Made by a program: the position numbers and the translations under genes. From Mycocentrospora acerina (taxonomy: Eukaryota > Ascomycota > Dothideomycetes > Pleosporales), in assembly GCA_022701365.1 (NCBI GenBank), contig JAKUHH010000338.1, positions 1 through 36,843 of the forward strand: DNA of 36,843 bases, read 5' to 3'. Each line of letters opens with the position of its first letter. Position 1 is the first letter of the stretch. The notes below the pieces were generated by a model. That model saw nothing but the letters and a program-made list of their open reading frames with translations, ran no database searches and was not told the DNA's origin. Below, one piece after another: positions 23,661 to 32,189 of the stretch.

Positions 23661-24637
23661 GCTGCTCTTGCAGCTTGTATTGCAGCATTTTTGCTTATAA
23701 CTAGGAAATAATTTTTGTTGTTAGCATTTGTGCTAAGTTTCACAAATCTGTTCTTATGTCCTGATGCAAGAAGGCTGTGTAAAAACATGCTAAGCCACAG
23801 AAGTAGCGTTGCAATGTCACCACAAGAGCTGCTGTAGATGTCTTTAATGTTGCCTATTATACAGAGCGCTTCTTTAAGTAACTGTAGGAGTGCGCTAATA
23901 AAGTGATCTTTTGTCTGTTTAAAATATTCCTTGTTAGCTTGTTGTGTGTCCCTATTAGCCTCAATCCTAACGTTGGTAGAAATGTGCGCAGGAAGCATTG
24001 TGTTGCCCGCGTTATCAACGTCTATTATTTCTAGGTTAACGTCTGTTTCATCTTCTTGCTTTGTCATCAGCATCTCTTTTGTCTCTCTAATGTTCCCTTT
24101 TAATAAAACTTGTGTGTTGTCGTTTAATCTTAATGTTTGTTTTTAGGTGTTTTAATTTTGTGTTCTAGAACAGACCTTCTGCTTTTAATTTTAGTACTGT
24201 GCAAGGATTTGCTAAGCTTTGTGTTTAGGTATAACATTATTGTCATTAAGCATAAAATCCTAGTTGTCTTTATAATTTACTATCATATGCTCTATTTGCT
24301 TGCTTCGCTGTGCGCTTCTAAGCTTGTTACAATATTAGCAGGCTACTTTTATAGTCGAAGATTTTGCTAGAGGTGGTATTTTCCTGTGTTCATCTCGCAT
24401 GTGTTTTTGATAGATATTAGTTGAGATTATTTTCTTAGGTATGCAATCAGGAGATTGACGTAAGCTATTCTTAGACTTAAACTTGTAGTACTTAACAGAT
24501 AAAACCTCTGTGTATTCTGTGTATTTAGGTTTACTAGGAGTTAATTCTAGGTTAAGGTCAGGATTGTCATAATCATCAATGTCACTGTAGCCTGACATTA
24601 GCGCAGCTAAAACAGACATATTTTGTATGTATAACAA
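23651..24637 (-). pseudogene. BED-like zinc-finger protein, intronless, stops confined to the middle
   Basis: One continuous frame of about 328 codons from 24637 (first ATG at 24637 or at 24619, MSVLAALMSGYSD) to TAA at 23651-23653. The first 100 and last 140 codons have no stop. The middle 90 codons have about seven TAA/TAG. The middle holds C-stop-YCNKLRSAQRSKQIEHM, which matches the C-x2-C then H spacing of BED-type or similar DNA-binding fingers, with Gln expected at the stop. An upstream CIPKKIISTNIYQKHMRDEH may be a second, atypical finger. The C-terminal part (KEYFKQTKDHFISALLQ, GHKNRFVKLSTN) is helical. Expected role is DNA binding in the nucleus. It overlaps the end of the plus-strand gene by about 10 bases. 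Confidence 0.55.
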
Positions 24638-24724
24638 CTAATAAGTGATTTAAATGCTGTTAGAATGATATTGCACTTTAAGTTGTAGTAATATACTATT
24701 TAATGTGAAATATGTAACTTTTTG

Positions 24725-24841
24725 CTTTGTAGTCGCGCTTTATAGTCACGCTTTGTAGTTGTGCTTAATAGTTATGCTTTGTGGTCGCTCTTTGTAGTTG
24801 CGCTTTGTGGTCGCTCTTTGTGGTTGCGCTCTGTAATTGCG
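24725..24841. repeat. 13-bp minisatellite, 9 copies (CTTTGTAGTCGCG)
   Basis: Nine consecutive 13-mers such as CTTTGTAGTCGCG, CTTTATAGTCACG, CTTTGTGGTCGCT and CTTTGTGGTTGCG. They differ by transitions around the GTCGC core. It abuts an 8-bp array. The minus-strand open frame over both is a repeat translation. Confidence 0.93.
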
Positions 24842-24851
24842 CGTCTAGTGT

Positions 24852-24907
24852 TAGCGTGGTAGCGTGGTAGCGTGGTCGCGTGGTCGCGTGGTAGCGTGGT
24901 CGCGTGG
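24852..24907. repeat. 8-bp minisatellite, 7 copies (TAGCGTGG / TCGCGTGG)
   Basis: Seven perfect 8-mers alternating TAGCGTGG and TCGCGTGG, so A/C at position 2 is the only variation. It follows the 13-bp array directly and is the most GC-rich spot nearby. Looser copies of GGTCGCAC and GTTGCAC follow to about 24960. Confidence 0.93.
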
Positions 24908-25261
24908 TGCTAGTGTGGCCGCATCTACTGGTCGCACCTATCAGTTGCACTTGCTAGTTGCTACTTAGTTTGCACGCGTTTTGCAGCAATTTATTTCCCT
25001 TAGGCAGCAATGCTGTCTATCAGTCTGTGCTTCTATGTATATGTATAAGAATTAAAATTAAATTACAATTCTTGTTATTAGTAATATTTAAACAACTATC
25101 TTTTGCGCTTTTCTGTAGTCTCCTTTGTGTTAGCTAATAACAATGTTCTTACTCTGTTATAATGCCTAACCTACTAATTAAGGGTACAAAGTCTGATGCT
25201 AAAGGTTGTCAGGTTCTTAGTGCATATGCATCTATATTAAAGACTATACACTTTCTTTACT
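24908..25261. other. Spacer with no visible gene
   Basis: Repeat-derived sequence to about 24980, then AT-rich DNA up to the stop of the next gene. No coding frame or RNA gene seen. Confidence 0.5.
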
Positions 25262-25706
25262 TTATTTGCTCTTCAGCTTTGCCTTTAATAATCTACAAAG
25301 TATCCTAAGTCTCTCCTCTGTAGTTATGTTAGTGTTCTTTTTTTTATTATAGATAGTGACTACAGCGGCTTCTTCTTCTTCTCTGTTGCTTAGTAACACA
25401 ACAGGAACTGCTGCAGAACCTAAGCTAATGCTGCCTTCTTTGTTAACTATACCTTTAGCTATGTTAGTACTTTTAACAGTGTTGCAAGTAGAAAAAGTTG
25501 CAACAAAGTCTAAGAGCACTGATTTTGTTAGATTGCAGGTTAGGAGGCCTTAAAAAAACTTACCTTCTTTTGCTACTTTTTCTGCAGCGTTAACATTGTC
25601 TAAAAGAAGGCTAAGTAGTTGCTCTTCTATCTATGCCTGTAAGATTTAAGTTTTTTTAAGCATTACTGAGCTTACTTACATGTAATACAGCACTTTTGCT
25701 TGCCAT
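25262..25706 (-). CDS. Small unknown protein, 116 aa, three exons, readable without any stop
   Basis: Exons 25706-25680 (MASKSAVLH), 25630-25564 (IEEQLLSLLLDNVNAAEKVA) and 25518-25262, ending in TAA. Intron 1 (25631-25679) has a GTAAGT donor. Intron 2 (25519-25563) has GTAAG, CTAAC and ATCAG. The total is 351 nt, exactly 117 codons. Intron 1 has two possible acceptors six bases apart. The first (CTTACAG) would put a TAG at codon 11; the second (GGCATAG) avoids it, so the gene may be intact. The protein has an amphipathic helix, a Gly/Ser/Val-rich middle (KEGSISLGSAAVPVVLLSN), an acidic patch (REEEEAAV) and a basic C-end (LLKAKLKSK). I do not recognise it. It diverges from the next gene with 207 bases between them. 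Confidence 0.65.
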
Positions 25707-25913
25707 GTTGTATTATATAGAGTCTAGCATAACTAGAGTTCAAGCAATTGTTAAGCACAAAAGTCCTTATGCAAACTTGTTTGCATGACATAATTCTGCT
25801 TAGTCATTTAAATGCGCACGGTCGCAGGAAACAAGAACCTTATTATTTGGCATGTGCGACTCTCTCTTACTATCTCTACTTTTAGATACTAGAACGTATG
25901 AAATTAGTTAAAA
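25707..25913. promoter_or_regulatory. Short divergent spacer
   Basis: 207 bases between the ATGs of the small 116-aa gene (-) and the next gene (+). It contains isolated ACGGTCGCAGG and ATGTGCGACTC, the same GTCGC/GCGAC core as the arrays. Likely a shared promoter region by position. Confidence 0.4.
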
Positions 25914-26639
25914 ATGTCAGACATATATTTAGCTCTGACAGAGGTCAGTAATCACAGTGCGTTGTCAATACTACAAACTTAGTCATTTAGTTAGAGCAAG
26001 CTATCCTTAAAGTCCAATCAACCTGCATTAAGGGCTCATTTTACTATATGTATGCACCTCTTATTTATATCACTGTTGCAAATAGTACGTTATATTATTA
26101 TTTGATGTTCTTAAAATTTAAGCTTATTATTTAATAGCAGTCTATTCGCCAAATGACAGCACAAAGGTTTCTATTTAATGTATTTAGTATCTAATTTTTA
26201 ATTTATACTAACCCTCTCGCAGGTAGAAGATTATTCTTCTACCTTAGTACCACCTCTAATTGTCTAGGAATCTCAATCAGATCCTATGAACAGCCATCTC
26301 TCGATACACACTAAAGCTGTAGTGTCCTAGCCACAAGACTCTATCAAGATTCTATTAAGTAATTCTGATATAGCACAAAATCCTAGTGTAGCTACTACAT
26401 CTTCTTTAAATTCCAATCTAGTCATAAATAGTAGAATATTAAATCCTTAGAAAGACACTGGTCGTGCGGTAGTGTAGGAAACAAGCGAGATTCAGGAAGT
26501 CCTATACATGGCACCTTACTAATAGAAAGGACAGAAGGAGTAACAGTGAAGAGAGCGGATAAAGGAGATAGAGCACATAAGAGATTTTTAAGGCTTTGCC
26601 TTACACAATCTAAAACAAGGTTATAAGTTTATAAATTAA
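25914..26639 (+). pseudogene. Unknown 195-codon protein, two exons, interrupted by stops
   Basis: ATG at 25914 (MSDIYLALTEVSNHSALSIL). Intron 26085-26222 (GTACGT donor, TACTAACCCTCTCGCAG acceptor) joins in phase 0. The coding length is 588 nt, 196 codons to the TAA at 26637-26639. Exon 2 reads VEDYSSTLVPPLIV, SIHTKAVVS, ILLSNSDIAQNPSVATTSS and an acidic/basic Gln-rich end (RERIKEIEHIRDF). About ten TAA/TAG fall at probable Gln. One TGA stands before RERIKEIEH, where Arg fits best. Ser/Thr-rich and low complexity. Family unknown. Confidence 0.5.
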
Positions 26640-26956
26640 CTTATTATTTTTTGTATAACTAGTTACTTCTGTAATTATTTAATTTTTTTTGTTAGTCTTC
26701 TTTTGCGCGATCTCTTAACTTCTGTGCCTTTCTGGATATAAAGAATTAGGCCTGTTACGCTGTTAACAATTTTGCATTCACTTAGTCTTTGTATCAGACA
26801 CGTGACTAGACTGTCTAAACTCAGTAGTTGCAAGCTTTTACTTTGCTATTCTATTAATTATTAACTTAGAAAAATCCTTAAGCTCTAATTAGACCTACTA
26901 CGTTAACTATTAACTCTAGCTCTCAACCTACTTGCCTTGTTTTACCTCTTCCTACG

Positions 26957-28121
26957 ATGTCCGCTCCTGACAGTATTCAGACGCGAAAAACTCAAGAAAG
27001 CAATAACATAAAAATTATCTAAGACGCAACTTGCTAAGTAGGCTATCTTTAATTTATAGTTTATTAAGATTAATCTTGCTAATTCTAATCCAGATAGTTG
27101 CAGAAGCAGCTAAGATTGTTAATGCACTTAATAGTAATGTCCTCTAAGCACTAGCGCTAAGCACTACTGCACTTTCAGCTGGTAGGTATGCTCTCCAAGC
27201 TCTATTTTGACAAATCTGACATCTTCAGCTCTTGCTGGAACCCTAGCTTGCAAAACAGTTGTACTGTTACTACCAGCAATAAAGGATACTATTAAAGTTA
27301 GATTCCCTTTAACTATCTAAGGAAACATTATGCGCTAATAAAGCAAATAGACACACTAACTTAAGCATTTTTGCAACTAATCTGCTTCAGTCACGTCTAC
27401 AGATCCTAATGCAAGTACTGCTGCAAGCTCTTTTGTTAGTCCTATATAAGTCACAAAATCTACACTACCTACTGCTAAATTACTAAGCAAGACAGTTAAC
27501 TTAGAATTAGAAACTAAACTAACTTATACAACTCTACTATTACAGAGAAAACAACAACATAGTTGTAAGCAGGCACGTCGCAGAGTCCAAAGCGCAACTA
27601 GTGATGATTTTTTGCATGATGCTTCTACTAACAACAAAATTCTGTAGCCTAACTTAACATCACCTAAAACTCTGACTCCTGCCCTGTCGCTTTTCTTATC
27701 TAAACCTACGTTGTTAAATCATCCTAAGTGGAGAACAACTGCTCTATTAGAAAACAAATCTCTAACTCTCGCCCTGTCGCTTTTCCTATCTAAACCTACC
27801 TTATTAAATTATCACAAGCAGAAACCAAGTACTGCAATAGAAAAAGAATCTCTAACTAAGCAGACAAAACTTGTTAAAAACAGTGCATTAAACACAAAAT
27901 AATTAGATTCTACTAAAATACAACCACAATCTATTAGGTCCTCTGCACAGGAGTTAGCTGAAACAACTACCTGTCTTTTATAGACAAAAGATGTTGATTA
28001 GACGCTAAAAGAGGTCAATAAGGTGACACATAGAACTCAAATTATGCGACATAAAGGTTGACATGTAGAGCAGATTTTTAATATTAAAGACTTAAAAATG
28101 ACCAACAGAAAGAGAATTTAA
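26957..28121 (+). pseudogene. Unknown 353-codon protein with tandem 30-residue repeat, three exons, interrupted by stops
   Basis: Exons 26957-27037, 27094-27181 and 27229-28121. Introns of 56 and 47 bp have GTAGGC or GTAGGT donors and TCCAG or TTCAG acceptors. The total is 1,062 nt, exactly 354 codons to TAA. The start reads MSAPDSIQTRKTQESNNIK, then AEAAKIVNALNSNVL. A 90-bp tandem duplication inside the exon (27673-27852) gives two copies of a 30-residue unit containing LALSLFLSKPTLLN. A basic Arg/Lys/Gln segment (KQARRRVQSATSDDF) precedes it. The end reads HRTQIMRHKG, TGA, HVEQIFNIKDLKMTNRKRI. About fourteen TAA/TAG, half of them preceded by C. The family is unknown. The basic, repeat-containing composition suggests a nuclear or nucleic-acid protein. 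Confidence 0.55.
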
Positions 28122-28456
28122 ATCTTCAAACAAATAACATCCTGATCAAAAGAAACTTACTGTGGTTGCTAATCAGATTTAGTGGTATTCTTTCTATTAT
28201 TTATAATTACAATTTATAAGTTAATTAAAGAAATTATTTCTTTGTAGACAGCAAATTATTAAAATAAGATTAAAAAAATTCTGACACTAAATTGTACTTT
28301 TGATAGATTTTAAGACTTATATTCTCATTCTAATCATTCCTTTAACTTAAACATGTCACTTACTACTAGAATGCATATAATGTGACTACTATATTATACA
28401 TTAATTGTTCACTTTGCTAATTTTTTATTAAAATTACTCTTGTGTGCCTAAGGTCT
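28122..28456. other. AT-rich spacer before the 11-bp array
   Basis: No coding frame recognised. AT-rich with short A and T runs. Confidence 0.5.
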
Positions 28457-28522
28457 CATGACTGGCTTATGACTGGCTCATGACTGGCTCACGACTAGCT
28501 TACGACTAGCTTATGATTGGCA
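28457..28522. repeat. 11-bp minisatellite, 6 copies, inverted relative to 1101-1209
   Basis: Units CATGACTGGCT, TATGACTGGCT, CACGACTAGCT, TACGACTAGCT and TATGATTGGCA. The reverse complement of TGGCTCACGAC is GTCGTGAGCCA, the unit of the left array. Unit differences are TGG/TAG and CTCA/CTTA, that is, C-to-T changes at CpA on either strand. Confidence 0.93.
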
Positions 28523-28537
28523 TAGGAAAGCTGATGT

Positions 28538-28615
28538 TAAGTGACCTAACATGCGACTAAACATGCGACTAAACATGCAACTAAACATGCGACTAAACAT
28601 GCGATTAAACATATG
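28538..28615. repeat. 12-bp minisatellite, about 6 copies (CATGCGACTAAA)
   Basis: Tandem CATGCGACTAAA with variants CATGCAACTAAA and CATGCGATTAAA. It lies 15 bp after the 11-bp array. Its ATGCGAC core matches the 12-bp array at 36588. The minus-strand open frame 28511-28729 is a translation of this repeat. Confidence 0.9.
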
Positions 28616-28739
28616 ACCTTTATAGCAACAAACAATAAATCGCGCACAGGCTGTAAGGCGCAATTGCCGCCAGTTTAATCTAAAACTATACCTACTTCCG
28701 CTCAAACAACCAGCTAGGTAACCCGCCAATCAACTGACC

Positions 28740-29760
28740 AGCCAGCCTACCAACCAACTATTCGACAGTCGGCATACCTGTGTTTCTACATCAGATTAAT
28801 TATGCAATTTAAGAATTTAGAGCAGTATTAAGGAGCAATGCACTTGCTTAGCATTAAGGTATTTACACCTCTACAGTTAAATTGTTTTTTAATGCTAACA
28901 TTAACATATAGCTAAACAACAAGTTCTATACTTTAGTCACTTTGTGTAACAATAGTAAGAAAGTTAAAGAATTTATTACAAAAATTATAGAGCATAGTAA
29001 GTTAATTTTTACTGCACTACATAACTAAACCTTATCTAACTTGTCCTGCAGTTCTTAATTATGCAGAACAGAACATTTTTAGCATTAATAAGCCTGCAGA
29101 TAGCGCTAACACTGTTAACTCTGTTAACACTGACGCTGATACTAAGACCTTTGTCTATAAAGGAAATCAGCATTTAACTGCAGAAGAAGACAACAATAAT
29201 AACAAGACTAATGCCTAGCTAGTTAACTATGCCTTCTCTTGCTCCCTTAAACGTTCTAGGAGCTCTGCCTTGCAGCACTGTTAATCTCTTAAATCTCTTA
29301 ATATTAATGTAGATAAAATTTAAGACTTAAAGAAGTAAAGCAATAAGAAGCTTGCTATGCAACCTTTAGCTGTTTACAACAAGGTTCTAAAGACAGGCGC
29401 AAACAAGAATACTCTGCCCTCTTTATCTCCTACGTCTGTGTCTGTATCTGCTGTTTTGCAGACCAAGCTTTTAACTCCTTAGAAAAAGCAAACTTATCTT
29501 AGATTGCTAGACCCCTAGCTATTAACGCTAATAACTTTAAGGCAGCGTAGTCTTAACAACTTAGTTTCTAGTGTTACTTTAAGCAGCAACTCTAAGTAGT
29601 TAAATGTCTTAGTAGGAATTCTAAAAGACGCAAATACGCCCCTAAGCAAGAGGCGCAAGTAGATCTGAATAAAGTCTTTGCTATAGAAGACTTAGAACAG
29701 ATTGTAGGGCAAGGGAGGGGTGATCTTAAGATACCTTTTAGACTTTAGTTTAGAGTTTTA
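28740..29760 (+). pseudogene. Unknown protein with one clear intron, interrupted by stops
   Basis: The first readable exon (from about 28750; STVGIPVFLHQINYAI, FRAVLRSNALA, KKVKEFITKIIEH) ends at a GTAAGT donor near 28996. The CTAACTTGTCCTGCAG acceptor (about 29059) joins it in frame to ILNYAEQNIFSINKPADSAN, DADTKTFVYKGNQHLTAEE and NNNNKTNA. After about 29400 the better frame changes (ARPLAINANNFKAA, SRNSKRRKYAPKQEAQ, VDLNKVFAIEDLEQIVGQ), so a second intron or a frameshift lies at about 29400-29480. No ATG is certain. There is a basic stretch near the end. I do not recognise the family. It converges with the next gene. Confidence 0.4.
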
Positions 29761-29840
29761 TAATACCTACAAAGAGGCTTGCACTCCTTGCAGCAATTCC
29801 TTATATTTTTACAACATTAGATATGTGCAGTATAATACTT

Positions 29841-30840
29841 TAGGGTAATAGCAATACAGTATTCTGGCCTTGTCTACAGTGTTTTACACATTTAGTAGAT
29901 TCTTTAGTAATCTAATTTTAACTGCTCTTATCTCCCCTCAGACTTTTAACTTTTTCTTTATCTTCTGTTAAATTATGCAGCACTTGCCTAAACTTTGCTA
30001 TCACACCGCCTAGAAATGCCTACTAATCTATTAAGTAATCCTCCTCTTAGTTCTGATTAATTACAGAATAATCTAAAATAGGCGCTTCTTTTTTATTAAT
30101 CACAAATGTTTCTATAGCTAGTGTATTATGTTAAGTAATGCTATCTGTACCTTTTTTTCTATCAGCAACAAGGTTAATCTTAATTAAAGATAATTTCTTG
30201 CTACTTAGGAGTGTACAGATGATGTGATTTTTGTTTGTATTATTTCCTAGGACTAGTTAAGCGTCTATGTCTACGTAACTGTCAAACCAAGAGTTGTTAT
30301 CCTGTTTTATCAACAACTTAGGATTAATAGTTTGATTGTCTAGAGAAACCTCCATGTTATTATTCCTAAATTCTGCGCTTAGCTAAGATTAATGACGCTT
30401 CATTCAGCTCTTTCTAGATGGTGTTACGTAGTATTTTAAGCTTTCCTCTATTAGACAATTTGATTCAGGTGATCTTAGCTTATAAAATGTATATCTGTAA
30501 CCTGCAGTTACTGTGAATATTTAGTAAGATTTCACCTGCTCTTATAAAATCAAAAAGCTATAAGACTAACTTAAATCCAGTTTTTTTAGCGTTGATACTA
30601 GGTCACGTTTAAATTCTTGGCGCAGAATGTTCCAAGCCTAGGCTTAGTAAGCGTTCCTGGTTTCTGATAACTATATATATGTAGCTGTACCTTTATTAAG
30701 GCAGCCTATAAACTAAGTTAGAAAACATGTTTTAGATAGATTGCTAAAAAGAACCTGTTCACCCTCTCAGAAGCTAATTGCTAAACAAAAAGATATTAAT
30801 GTTAACTATCTTAAAATTAGTGATGTTAGCACTTACATAA
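29841..30840 (-). pseudogene. Unknown intronless protein of about 330 codons, interrupted by stops
   Basis: One continuous minus-strand frame from about 30840 to a TAA at about 29841. Blocks are EGEQVLFSNLSKTCFLT, AWNILRQEFKRDLVSTLKK, IFTVTAGYRYTFYKLRSPES, NNSWFDSYVDIDA, HIICTLLSSKKLSLIKINLV and AFLGGVIAKFRQVLHNL. The pattern of aromatic and charged residues is that of a soluble folded protein with no transmembrane segment. Stops are TAA/TAG with two TGA (SF-TGA-EGEQ, RKS-TGA-MKRH; Trp or Arg fits). The start is uncertain. It diverges from the SIR2 gene, about 200 bases away. Family unknown. Confidence 0.5.
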
Positions 30841-31040
30841 TCTGCTATTTTGTAGTGTACGTCTTAGTTTAAGACTAGTTTAGTTACAGGGTAATAGAGG
30901 ATTAAATTTAAACTGTGCAATCTGATGAAGGTTTGTCAAAGTCCTGCTGTACATTCCTACCTTAGTTAGCGCTAAGCTAACGCTACACCAAAGCGCGTCG
31001 CGTCTGCACCAGAAATACAACACTATCCTACATTAACATC

Positions 31041-32128
31041 ATGTTAATGGACGACAACATTAATTTTCTCTCTAGAAGTACTCAAAATTTGCAGCTAGGT
31101 TTTAGTAACTTTGTGTTAGCACTAAGGCTTAGCAAAAGAGTAGTTAGGCTGATTAGAGCTGGTGCCTCTGCTTCTGCAGGAAGTAAGTTCATTTCATTTG
31201 TGGTGTTCTAAGTATGTAATAATTATTGTTCTAATGCTAATACAACTTTTACTTAGTTAAAACCTTTAGAGGAAAAAATACACTTCTCTAACAGCTAGGC
31301 AGCAGGGCAGTACTCTCTGAATCTGTATACCTGTCTTAAGAAGGGATTGCTGAACACTATAAAATAATACAATATATAAGCAATGTATCTGCTTAAGCAA
31401 CTCCTACAATGTTCTACAAGATGTTTAACAGTTTTACAAGCCGCAGAAGACTTCTTTGTCTCTTCACCTAAAATGTAGATAGTCTTAAGACGCGACTACC
31501 CTTCCTTCATACAGACTGTCCCTTAAGAGACAATCTCTATAATCTTCTAAACATCATAGAGTTGCACAGTAACTGCAACTTCTAATATTGCAATAAATGC
31601 AAGAATGTGTTAGAAATCTGACTTAGTTAATTTACTAGAAAAGGACTTCTAGTGTGTAAAGATTGTGAAGCTAAAATCACGCGCAATACTACAGAACAAG
31701 GAACACAGAAGACTTAGTCTCTAGGTTACCTCTGTCCATAGATCCTTCTCTATAATTACGAAGAAAGTGGCCTTTAGAACAACGCAATTACAAAACTTGT
31801 GCAGAGCATTGCATTAAAAGAGCTAGACTTTCTTATTGTTAGAGGCACTGCCTTAGATATTCTAGGTGCTTAAACTCTACTAAAATTGATTGCTAAAGCA
31901 GTTTATAAGCAAAATGGTATTATTGCCTAGGTAAACATTAAGCTGCTATCCTTAGAACTACAAAATATTTTTAACATTCTTATTAAGGGCACTTGCAATT
32001 AGGTAGCAGCACTTGCAGGATATTCTTGTGAAGGATAGGCGACTTTTTAAAACTAGGACAAGTGCATCTAGATTAAACATACTGTGGTTTCTTATATTAA
32101 GAAACAGCAAAGAGCAAGATTAAGGTGA
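31041..32128 (+). pseudogene. SIR2-family NAD-dependent deacetylase, interrupted by stops
   Basis: Sirtuins remove acyl groups from lysines using NAD. Exon 1 from ATG 31041 has LQLGFSNFVLALRLSKRVV and RAGASASAG. A 74-bp intron (31183-31256: GTAAGT, CTAAT, TTAG) joins in phase to exon 2, giving 338 codons. Exon 2 begins IKTFRG, then T-TAA-NVDSLKTR (31466-31489). This is the TQNxD motif with Gln replaced by TAA. Then come the catalytic-His region ELHSNCNF (LHGG in relatives), zinc cysteines CNKC and CKDC, LLYNYEES, and the NAD-binding FLIVRGTALDIL and VNI. Relatives usually have Trp where TAG stands in IIA-TAG-VNI (31928-31930). The first Gly of GAG is Arg. These are C-to-T or G-to-A type losses, so it should be inactive. 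Its layout is closest to fungal SIR2 proteins with SAGIPTFRG. Confidence 0.72.
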
Positions 32129-32189
32129 TACACTTGCTAGTTTATATGATATACATGAAAAATAGGCGTTGTTTACACAAATTAAAAAA

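Noticed and set aside
23931..24370. Two plus-strand open frames with hydrophobic translations
   Set aside because: Antisense shadows of the BED-like gene; their apparent membrane character comes from reading the complement of a charged protein.
24725..24907. CRISPR array or telomere repeat
   Set aside because: No spacers of constant length, units are directly tandem, and no TTAGGG-type unit is present.
24765..24950. Minus-strand open frame with RPRYHATT repeats
   Set aside because: Translation of the 13-bp and 8-bp arrays.
25356..25553. Plus-strand open frame
   Set aside because: Antisense to the small 116-residue gene, whose splicing and phase are consistent.
28511..28729. Minus-strand open frame with MFSR repeats
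   Set aside because: Translation of the 12-bp array and flanking sequence.
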